Assembly (NCBI RefSeq): GCF_963583255.1
Contig: NC_084816.1
Coordinates: 24,574,119 to 24,638,118, forward strand
DNA length: 64,000 nucleotides
Reading direction: 5' to 3'
Source of the DNA: Pyrus communis
Lineage: Eukaryota > Streptophyta > Magnoliopsida > Rosales > Rosaceae
In this document: one piece after another, positions 42,913 to 52,294 of the stretch
Layout of the letters: every line of letters starts with the position of its first letter
How positions within the stretch are numbered: the stretch's first letter is position 1
Made by a program: the position numbers and the translations under genes
Notes under the pieces: model-generated
Seen by the model: only the letters and a program-made list of their open reading frames with translations
Database searches by the model: none
Told to the model about the DNA's origin: nothing

Positions 42913-43299
42913 AATTCCCTGCAACAAGGTACAAGTATTGTATCCATACCAAGTTACCCACAACAATTGTCTGCGAGCTACAATGAAGACCCTCGATCCT
43001 TATCGAGTAAATAAACAAATAAATAACATATCCGAGTCAAGAAATTAACTAAAAATAAATAAATGAACAAATATATCATTATTCTGAACCAAAGTAGACT
43101 CATATATATAATAACTTGACTAGGAGTATTGCTATGATTAAGCATACGAGGGTAGGTATCACGTGTTGTCACGAGGTCGATGGAGGCTATAAGATAATGA
43201 AATATTGCAAACCTAATTATCAAATATAATTAATGGGTCTTACCTACCAAAATGGATGAATTGTTGACTGTTAGGTGGGTATTTCGGCTATTGTAGATA

Positions 43300-43462
43300 T
43301 TTTTTTTTTATAGGAGCGTGATATTTATACATCTTTTTTTTACTTCTCTCATACTTTTTTAATTTTCGGTCGTCAGATCGGATGAATTGAAGAAGATCAA
43401 ATGATAGAAATTAACAAAGAGTGTGGGAGAAGTAAAAATAGATATTTGGATAGTACATTCCT
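43300..43462. mobile_element. MITE, GTGCTATC family
   Basis: Landmarks TCGGTCGTCAGATCGGATGAATTGAAGAAGATCAAA and AAATAGATATTTGGATAGTAC match the family seen at 2832, 40916 and 48375. Confidence 0.55.
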
Positions 43463-43599
43463 TTTTTATATGTACCGAGCTGTGCTAAATATGCTCTAAT
43501 TTGGAAGTTTTTCTTTTGACAAAGAATGACGTTAGTAGGCTAAATTGTTAGTTAAAAGGAGAAGAGAACGGTGAGAGTCGAACCCTATCATGGTGTATA

Positions 43600-43910
43600 G
43601 TAGGCCTGTCAAACAGGTCATGTTTGTCGTGTTTATGTCATTTTTGTGTTATACCAGTTATCATAACGGGTCGTGTCATGTCAAACCTGTTAAGATAATG
43701 GACTCTTAACAAGTGACCCAATAACAACTTAATTCGTTAATAGGTTGTGTCGTTTCGTGTCGAATTTAACAGATCATGCAAGAAATTGCCATATCTAGAT
43801 CTGGCGAACGATGTCATATCACGTTCTTAATGAATGATCCGATACTGACCCGACACGTTAACGAAGTTTTAACGGGTTACCTGATGACAACCCAACACGT
43901 AATTTAAGGT
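43600..43910. repeat. Decayed dispersed repeat rich in GGGTCGTGTC / GACACG motifs
   Basis: Begins AGGCCTGTCAAACAGGTCATG. It contains repeated, partly inverted GTCGTGTC, CCGACACGTTAACG and AACGGGT motifs typical of a plant non-autonomous DNA transposon family. Family assignment is uncertain. Confidence 0.5.
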
Positions 43911-43954
43911 ACATGCAGGTAAACATAAGTAGTAGATGCATCATTGTTTTTGGC

Positions 43955-44175
43955 GGATTTGGATCCCATCTAGATCCAAATGGTGGGGATCTTAGAGATC
44001 CTCACATCCTAGCCGTTCATCGTATATCGTGCGGTCAGAAATCATTTGAATTTTTTTTTATTTAAAATTAAACACAAATAATATTTGATGAAAATTAACT
44101 GCACGATATACAATGAACTGAGGATTCTTAGGATCCCCACCATTTGAATCCGGATGGGATCCTCATCCGTTTTTG
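43955..44175. mobile_element. MITE with GGATTTGGATCCCATC ends
   Basis: GGATTTGGATCCCATCTAGATCCAAATGGTGGGGATC at the left is mirrored by GATCCCCACCATTTGAATCCGGATGGGATCC at the right. A conserved inner arm GTATATCGTGC mirrors GCACGATATAC. About 220 bp, non-coding. Confidence 0.8.
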
Positions 44176-44293
44176 GCCATTTGCAGCAAAAGTGCCATTA
44201 GGTAGGGCTCTTTAATAATTACAAATTTCCAACTTTTTAATTAATTTGAGAAAATTAAATTAATTTCCAAATTAAAACATATAGATTGGCATC

Positions 44294-44321
44294 GTTGCAA
44301 GTTGCAAGTTGCAAGTTGCAA
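44294..44321. repeat. (GTTGCAA)4 tandem repeat
   Basis: Four consecutive 7-bp units. Confidence 0.9.
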
Positions 44322-44604
44322 AGTCGCAAACAAAAACGTCTCAAGTGGAAAAATAAGCCAAAATTAATAGACAATGGAACTCATTGTCGTTTAGATTTGG
44401 AATTAGTTTGGCCGCTCAAATCTTTCCTTATATACAATTTTTTTTTTTTTTTTGGATGAACGCCTTTTTGCGTTGCGGTGAGTAAATATATCATGTACAA
44501 CAAAACAAATCTGAAATCGAAAAAGCAAGAGAAAAATAAAAAGTTTGGGTTCAGGTCCACGCAATTTCTAACACGTCTAGACTCACACTTGCTCCTCAAG
44601 TATA

Positions 44605-44845
44605 TGGGTTCATTTGAAAAATAATTTTAAACAACTGAAAGCGTTTTTAGAAAAAAAATTATTTTTGAAATCAATTTCTAGTGAAAATGTAAGCTAATTA
44701 TGGAAAAACATTTGAAGTGCTTCGTGCAACAAACACATAACTAATGCTTCTTGTAGAAAACACTTCAAATGTTTTTGAAACCCAGAAACATGTTATTTAG
44801 CACTTTCAGTCATTTAAAAATACCTATCAAACAAGTCCTATTTCC
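44605..44845. mobile_element. Hairpin MITE of the 'AAAGTGCTTTT' family
   Basis: AACAACTGAAAGCGTTTTTAG mirrors TAGCACTTTCAGTCATTTAAA, and inner GAAGTGCTTCGTGCAA mirrors CTTCTTGTAGAAAACACTTC. Relatives are at 4366 and 22380. Confidence 0.65.
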
Positions 44846-45201
44846 ATCACAAGTAATTAGACGTGTCAACTTTTCTATGAGTGTTAGGTGAAGCAGACCA
44901 ATGAGTTTCACCCAGACATCGTGTTTAGTGTCTTAGGCCATCTCTAACCGAATGAGGGCCAGAGGGCTAAAACCAAGAAAGTGCTGGGCCACATTTTGAA
45001 TCCCAACAGCTAGCTGTTAGTTACAATTGGATGTGAAATTTTTTTTTTGGCCAAATTTTTTTTTAAATTTTTTTTTAAATTCTCATTTTTTTTCCTATAA
45101 ATACCCAAGTCTTCCTACACCATTTCAATTCTCATATTTTTCTCTTCCAATAATCTTTCCTTCATTTTTTTTCAATAATTTTCAACTGGCCTCATCTGCA
45201 A

Positions 45202-46150
45202 TGAAAGGTAGGGCTTGGACCTGAAAAGAAGATGAAACTCTTTGCAGGGCTTATATATGGGTCTCGGAAGATAGTGTGAGGGGGAGTTCTCAAACAAGTG
45301 AAGGTGTTTGGACTCGTGTGTCCAAAAAATACTATGAGTTCTAAGAAGGCACCACTCCACCGAATACCCGAAACCACGAGAGTTGTTCTTCAAGATGGAA
45401 GAAACATCTTCATCCAAGTTTGAATAAATGGCATAAAGCACTGTTAGCAACCAGAAGTAGACATGAAACCGACACCAATTACTACGACAAAATAAGTGTT
45501 TTCACAATTTATTTTAAATATTTAATTATATTACATTTAATTTCATAAATTAATTTCCTTTAATTTTTGTAATTATATTTTCTAGGTATGCCAAGCGGAG
45601 GAATTGTATATGGATGGCAGCTCAAAACCCTTTCAATTTCATGGTTGTTGGGAAATTTGTAAAGGGTGTGTGTTATTTGAAGATCCACCTCAACATAGAG
45701 TTGTTCCTACGCCGGTGTTCGGATCTGCATCCTCAGCTGTAAATGTGGATGAAGATGGATCTCCTATCATTCAAGAAACAATGGTAGAAAATGCGTCTTC
45801 AGGTGAATGTTCTACACCTAGGGCTATGGGATGAAACCAGGCCCGAAGGTTGAAGGAAAAGGGCAAGGTAAATGATGATTACGCCGCTCAATTGGAAGTG
45901 GCGGCCTCATCGCGATTAATGGCAGAGCAAAATGACTTTGCCGTGCAAGAAATGAACCATAGGCATGGAGAACGGGCCAAACAAATACAAGAAGAGATGG
46001 ATGATAGGAATATGCAAAGGAACACTTCAAATTACAGTCTAATGAGTAAGGCCTATTTTGATAAAAAAAAAATAGGGAAATTATGGCCCGCCAGCAGTTG
46101 TTTACCTCCGACCATACTCCTACAATGGCGAATGATGAAGATGATGTTGA
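45202..46150 (+). pseudogene. PIF/Harbinger ORF1 (SANT/Myb-like, NAM-associated) pseudogene
   Basis: Reads as the DNA-binding accessory protein of plant PIF/Harbinger transposons. Exon 1 (from 45202) has RAWT, an in-frame stop, KEDETLCRAYIWVSEDSVRG, TSEGVWTRVSKKYYEF, a second stop, then SSRWKKHLHPSLNKWHKALL. After a short intron (about 45495-45585) the frame resumes with CQAEELYMDGSSKPFQFHGC. It continues to RAMG, a third stop, NQARRLKEKGK, and a helical Glu/Met/Arg-rich tail. The tryptophan-spaced SANT pattern and the RAMG..KGK junction are family features. At least three stops make it non-functional. The transposase (DDE) gene is absent. Confidence 0.82.
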
Positions 46151-47486
46151 TTATGGATTGTAAATTTGAGTTGTTGTATTTTTTAAATATAAGTTGTAGT
46201 TTTTTTTTATATTTTATTTTGATTGTAGTTTTTAAATTTAAATAATCAATTATGTTTGGCCCTATGACCCTTTGGCCCTCGATTGGAGATGGTTTTTCAT
46301 GATAGTGCTAAAACGAGCCATATAGCCATTTGACCCTCTGTTGGAGATGGTAAGAAATATGGTCATGTACTGTTCATTAAAATATTAATTTATTGGAGGT
46401 CCAGAGGGCTAAAACGAGCCCTCTGGCCCTCATTAGGTTGGAGATGGAAGGGTCCAGAGGGTCAAAAAGTCGAAAATAACCCGAAAACCGTCTCCAATCA
46501 AGAGTTAGGCCAAAGGGCTTGTGGGCCCCATGGAATCTAAAATGGCCAAAGGGCCAATCGGCTGGCCCAAATGAGCCAACCAGCCAGCCCCGGGCTGGGC
46601 CATAAAATTTAGCATTTTTATCGGATATTAAATATATTCATGTCGGTTATATCCGACAAGAATTCTAGGCCAAATTTCAAATGCATCGGCTAGCTGAAGT
46701 CAGCTAGCCATTATTTTTGGATTTTTTTTTTTACAGTTTTATTTAAATTTTTTTTTCCTATAACTTCTATTTTTTCTATAACTTCCTATAACTTCTATTT
46801 TACAAAATTTGTTTTATATATCTAAATTCTATTTTTTTTCCTATAACTTCTATTTTACAAAATTTGTTTCATATATTTTTTAAAGTTTATTTTTTTCCTA
46901 TAACATCCTAAGCCATTATACAACATTAAATTAAATTAAGTAACATGAAACAACATTAAACAATATGAAACAACATTAAATAACATTAACAAACATAAAA
47001 ATTATGTTCATTAAAAATTATACAACATTAAATAACATTAAAAAGTATGTTTGGCCCTATGACCCTTTGACACTCGGTTGGAGACGATTTTTTGTGACAA
47101 TGCTAAAATGAGCCATGTGGCCCTTTGGCCATAGATTGGAGATAAAGGCAAATATGACCCTGTACAGTTCATTAAAATATTAATATCTTGGAGGGCCAGA
47201 GGGCTAAAACGAGCCCTCTGGCCTTCGTTCGGTTGGAGATGGCCTAATATTTTAATGAACAATGCATATCCATATTTCTTACCATCTCCAACCGAGGGCC
47301 AAACATAATTTATTATTTAAATTTAAAAACTACAACAACTTAAATTTATAGAAAAAAAATGAGAATTAAAAAAAAAAAAATTGGCCGAAAAAAATAATTC
47401 AAATCCAACGGAAAAAAAATGAGAAATTTTTAATATGTTTCTTGTTACTTAATGTTATTTAATGGCTTAGGAAGTTATAGGAAAAA

Positions 47487-48031
47487 TGTAACATCCCACA
47501 TCGCCCAGGGGAGTGATCCTTATATGTATATTCCCATTCCTACCTAGCACAAGGCCTTTTGGGAGCTCACTGGTTTCGGGTTCCGTAGGAACTCCGAAGT
47601 TAAGTGAGAAGAGGGCTAGAGCAATCCCATGATAGGTGACACATTGGGAAGTTGCTCGTGAGTTCCCAAAAACAAAACCGTGAGGGCGTGGTCGGGGCCC
47701 AAAGCAGACAATATCGTGCTACGGTGGTGGAGCGGGCCCGGGAAGTGATCCGCTCGGGCCGAGATGTGACAATTTGGTATCAGAGCCTAACCCTAGCCGT
47801 GGTGTGCCGACGAGGACGTCAGGCCCCTAAGGGGGATGGATTGTAACATCCCACATCGCCCAGGGGAGTGATCCTTATATGTATATTCTCATTCCTACCT
47901 AGCACGAGGCCTTTTGGGAGCTCACTGGCTTCTGAGTTCCGATACCAGTGAGCTCCCAAAAGGCCTTGTGCTAGGTAGGAATGAGAATATACATATAAGG
48001 ATCACTCCCCTGGGCGATGTGGAATGTTACA
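47487..48031 (+). mobile_element. Cassandra TRIM with PBS and PPT; 3' LTR replaced by a fold-back palindrome
   Basis: The 5' LTR (47487-47771) starts TGTAACATCCC, ends GATGTGACA and carries the 5S-like domain (47561-47667). It is followed by PBS TGGTATCAGAGCC (47775-47787), a ~70-bp internal segment, and PPT AAGGGGGATGGA (47829-47840). The second LTR begins at 47842. After 87 nt it turns back: 47842-47928 and 47945-48031 are near-perfect inverted copies separated by 16 nt. Both flanks are A-rich (AAAAA), so a duplication cannot be proved. The element sits inside the Harbinger composite. Confidence 0.9.
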
Positions 48032-48374
48032 AAAAAAAAAAATAGAATTTTTAATTTTTTTTTTTTGAATTTTGTAAAAAAAAAAAAAAAAATCAAATAT
48101 AACGGCTATCTAACGTCACGCTGATGTTGCATTCAAATTTGTGGCCTAGCCTGGGGCTGGTTGGCTGGCTTGGTTAGGCCAGCTGGTTAGCCATTTGACC
48201 CTTTTTTGTCTAGTGGGGCCCATACGCTATTTGGCCTAACCTTCGGTTGGAGACGGTTTTCGGTCTATTTTCGGCCATCTGGCACTTTGGACCATTCGAT
48301 TAGAGATGACCTTACGTGTGCATTAGTGGAGAAAAGTATTAGTTATGACCTAATACCCCAGTCCATCCAAAAAG

Positions 48375-48545
48375 AAAAATCTTGGTATGGACAAAAGATA
48401 GTACTATCTTGGATTCACACATTCATTTTATCTTTTACACACTTTTTAAAAAAAAAAAAATTATTTCATTATTTTTTTTTAATTTAGTTAATTTGACGAT
48501 CGAAAATTAAAAAGAGTGTGAAAAGTAGTCGTGTGGATAGCATTG
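48375..48545. mobile_element. MITE, GTGCTATC family
   Basis: ATAGTACTATCTTGGATTCACACATTC on the left and GTAGTCGTGTGGATAGCATTGCTAC on the right, with ACACACTTTTTAAA and AAAAAGAGTGTGAAAAG inverted inside. Same family as 2832, 40916 and 43300. Confidence 0.6.
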
Positions 48546-49799
48546 CTACAAAGAATCATGTATTTATTTGTTTTCAATGCCCATGATATGATTTTACCTA
48601 CTTTGGAGAGATATTAAATAGAAATGTGTTGAAGAATCGCATATAAGTTAATAAAGGAGAGGATTTCTGCTTTTGATTGTATAAGAAACAAACATGAAAT
48701 TGTAAAACAATAATTACATTAAACCGCTCAAACTTCACATTTTATTAATTAAACATTAGTCATATGCTTACATACTATGCGTATGTAATTAAATTGTTTA
48801 TTTTTGATTAAAAATATTCATTTTTCTAAAAGAAAACTTAAAAAAAAAAGTTAGAAAAAATTGGGCGTGGCAGAAGGGGAGAGGGTTGAAGCGGGAGACG
48901 TGGGGTTAAAAAAACCTTCTCAATTTTTTATTTAATTTTTAAATTGTGCAATGCTATGTTTAGATGGTTGTGAGGTAGATGAAAACAGCAAAATTCATGT
49001 TGTCATGTAATTACAAGTTGTGTATTTCTTTTTTATTGTTGTTCAGTTTTGGTGAGTGTTTTAATCATGGAAATTTGACTGACAAAAGAGTTATGTTAAT
49101 AGGTACTTTACATTAGTTGGTTTGTAATTTTTATTGAAGCGCATATTAGTTGGTTTTTAGTTTTTATTAAAGCGCTCTAAGTTTTGATTAACTGCTTTAC
49201 TTTTATCCATTTTCTTTTCTTAATTTCCAAATCAATATTTTATATAAATGTTAAGGAACATAAGAGTTTTATTATTACTAAAACTAGAGATATACTGATA
49301 TAGAGGACCCAAATTCATGGAAATTGTTTTCTAACTAAGATTCCGATTTTTCCAGAAACGTGAACTAAATAAATATGAGTCATTGTTTCAATAATTACTT
49401 TACTAAGAATTGGGAGAATATATTTTTGTATAAAGTTCTAATATGATTTTTTTTAGAATTACACATAACGGGCCTTTAACTTGATACCTACTGAAATTAT
49501 GATAAATTAATTAGAATGGACAATTTGTGTAATTGAAGTTGCCGCCCACGCTCTTACATGGAGCGTGCATAGAGGTTTCTCCTGGTTTAGTTGTGATAGG
49601 TAGATGGTACATTACGTATTTTTATGTGTAAGTGGTAAAATTTTTTAATTTTTAAGTTGTTAATCTTTTAACACATACATCCCACCATTTATATAAGGAC
49701 ACGTGATGTACCACTTCGTGTGATGATCACACTAAAAAATATCACTCAAGTATGTAAATGAGAAAACAAAAAAGAACGAATTAGGTTAAGAGGTCAGAA
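48546..49799. other. AT-rich intergenic sequence
   Basis: No gene or clear repeat structure recognised. Confidence 0.4.
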
Positions 49800-50030
49800 A
49801 CAAGGACCTGGATTGTCCCTTCTATTTATATGGTCACAGTTAAACCACGTCAACATTTTATATTTCTATTGTTTTTTATTTTATTATTTTTATAAAAAAA
49901 TTAATATAAAATATTAATATGACTTAACCGTGATCACATAATATAAAAGAGAATGAAAAAGATATAGGATGAGGAAGGAAGATGATCCATGTTCATAGGA
50001 TAGAGAGGGCAGACAATCCAGTCCTAGAAA
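49800..50030. mobile_element. MITE, second copy of the 18835-19046 family
   Basis: GGATTGTCCCTTCTATTTATATGGTCACAGTTAAACCACGTCAACATTTTATATT and the mirrored AATATAAAATATTAATATGACTTAACCGTGATCAC..GGGCAGACAATCC match the first copy in order and spacing. Confidence 0.72.
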
Positions 50031-50249
50031 CAAACTCTGTGTGTATGTTTTCTGTCCCATCCCTAGCCTCTAACCCCAGAAAATAGAAAAATAAAATAAA
50101 ATAAATAAAATGTATCTCTCTCACCTGCAGAACCCCATTTCTCCACGTCCTTCCAAATTGCACTCAAGCCATAAATAATTTTCTGTAGACCGTGAAGCTA
50201 ATCATACATAGACGGACACAGACAGACCCTTGAGTCACAGAAAAGCAAC

Positions 50250-50274
50250 TCTCTCTCTCTCTCTCTCTCTCTCT
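50250..50274. repeat. (CT)n microsatellite in the ABCC promoter/leader
   Basis: Uninterrupted CT run. Further CT runs occur at about 50470-50492 and 50567-50580, as is common near plant transcription starts. Confidence 0.85.
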
Positions 50275-51379
50275 AAAGCTGTCTCCCTTACTCTGTGCAT
50301 TAGTTATGTATGCAAGGCCAATATATTGGGTATGAAGGTCTGAGAGGTCGAGAGCTGATAAGGGACACGTTTCTAGGAACCGTGTTTTATGACTTGGGAT
50401 TGTCCAGCAGCTTTCAATTCTTCCAAGTTTGATTCTGAATTAGTTAGCTGAACCCATATTCAATTGTCTGAGTCTCTCTCTCTCTCTCTCTCAAGATCCC
50501 TCGCTCTTTTTCCTCTTCAAACTCAACCTTCAAATAGCTTCCAAAAAACCCAGGTAATCATGCACGTCTCTCTCTCTCTCCTGCTTTGTCAATTGGGGTG
50601 TTTGGCTTTTGCATGCATCAGCTATAAGAGAAAAGATTTACACAAAACAGGTTCATAGTTACCGTGGCATTTCAAACTAATTTAAGGTCATGTGTAAGGA
50701 TCTCTACACATACCCTTTGCATTAATTCCCGAGGATGCCTACCAGTCAACATGTTCCATGAAAGTATTTTTCGAACTTTAGCCTTCATTTTTGCATTTTG
50801 CTCAAAATATTTTTGTGCAAGAATTTTCTCATTTTCTGATTCATCACGTTCATCTGACTTCTCATTTGCTACCAATTGGTTTTTATTTAATTTACTCAAT
50901 CAAAGGCATAAAATACATTTAGAGAAAGGCCAGAAATGTACGGAAGGGAGAAAATGGAGAAAAATGAGTTCGAATTTTCTCACCTTCTTCCTTTTCTTGC
51001 TGCATAGGTGAAGCTAACAATTTTTTGATACTGTTCTTAACTTTTTCTTTTTTGCCTTAAATTTTATTAATTTTGAATTGTGATATATATTGTTTCTGTG
51101 GTTAATGTTAGAATTTTGGTTTAATTGATTGAATAGCTCTAATTATTCTCCAACTACTGTAATACTGTGATTATTATAATATAATTCTGTTTATCTTTAG
51201 CTTAATTATTCCCGTAATATTTGCTACCAATTGATCTCCGACTTGTCCTCTTCAACTGTACTGGTTATTTAATTCAAACGTTCTTGTAATTTTGTTCATT
51301 TGTTTTCTATCGGTTTCGTCTTTGACAAGAATGGTTTATTTAGTTTAATTAATTTAAAATTTAAAATTATTTTATTAAA

Positions 51380-51500
51380 GGGAATTGTTATTAGCACTTC
51401 AAAAATCTCATTCTACACTCCAAACTTTCTATATTAGGAAAAAAAATACATTTATGAGAAGTGTAAAATGAGATTTTTGAAGTGACAATAACACTTCCCT
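51380..51500. mobile_element. MITE, GGGAATTGTTATTAGCACT family, copy 2
   Basis: GGGAATTGTTATTAGCACTTCAAAAATCTCATT at the left mirrors AATGAGATTTTTGAAGTGACAATAACACTTCCC at the right. Partner of 28505-28626. Confidence 0.8.
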
Positions 51501-51654
51501 TATTAAATGATAGCCTTAGCGTGCTAAATCTTTAAATGTTACGTAACTAGGGAATTGGTGAGGATCAAAACCGCATCAGAGTGTATGAGCATTATTGTTT
51601 TGTGGGACTGTAGTCAAAGCACAATCTACGTTGGTTGTGTTCATGTGCTCTATC

Positions 51655-51800
51655 TGTGAAAGGAAAAATGCTTGGAAGACATCTTTAAAATATGACTTTT
51701 TATGAATTATCTGCCACTTCATAGTTTGACATTAATTTACGTGCCAACATGAGGTGATGAAAAATCTACGTAAAGTCTTCTTAGCTTTCTCCGAGAAAAT
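51655..51800. mobile_element. Diverged MITE, ATGAGAAATGCTAAG family
   Basis: Shares ATGAATTATCTGCCACTTCATAGTTTGACATTAATTT and CTTCTTAGCTTTCTCC with the copies at 41985 and 42705. The ends are degraded. Confidence 0.45.
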
Positions 51801-52294
51801 ACCAAAGAAACTTCCCAGTAGTCAATACAACGATTCAGCCAAATACGGCCCAAGTCTTCGCCTCAAGATTTTCCTCATACTTCCTTAAGGATTTCAAATA
51901 TTTTATACCTTTTTTTGGGAACCCTACACTAAATCATATGAAAATTATGAATAATTATGTTGTTTAGCTGATGATATTTGATGTTGGTTATCATTAAATT
52001 ATTTCTACATTGATAGAATCAATTTTCCATTTTTTTTTAAGGTTTGTGTGACTTCTACAAAGAGGTGGTTTCAAAACATGTTTTTTCTTCTTTCCTTGTT
52101 TTTATTGCAATAATTTAGCGATATTCTACTTTAAATTAATTTATATATAACATTTTTGTTGTAGACAATTTGGTTACGTTTACGCGTGGTATAATTTTCT
52201 GTTAATTTTTTTCAGGGAAAAGGAAGAAGGATGCTGATTTGATTTCAGCATAAAAGTCTGCAATTTTAGCTCTGCTACGAAGTTTTTTGTAGCC

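Larger units (their letters stand above)
44936..48311. mobile_element. Composite PIF/Harbinger element with TTA target duplication and a nested Cassandra
   Basis: Outer ends GGCCATCTCTAACCGAATG and the reverse complement of CGATTAGAGATGACC (GGTCATCTCTAATCG) are inverted. They are flanked by TTA on both sides (44933-44935 and 48312-48314), the PIF/Harbinger duplication. A first unit (44936-~46450) carries a dead SANT/Myb protein gene. Its right 200 bp (46250-46450) recurs directly at 47045-47244, and 47245-47420 is an inverted copy of about 46170-46390. A second inverted-repeat pair (46450-46610 and 48150-48300) frames the rest. The whole is a nest of at least two family members plus a Cassandra copy. 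Confidence 0.75.
50554..52215 (+). other. Probable 1.66-kb 5'-UTR intron of the ABCC gene
   Basis: A CT-rich, upstream-exon-like sequence ends ACCCAG|GTAATC at 50553/50554. A TTTTTTCAG acceptor (52215) precedes an 80-nt leader that ends in ATG at 52295. Between them lies AT-rich intron-like DNA with MITE insertions (51380-51500, about 51655-51800). Inference from motifs only. Confidence 0.5.
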
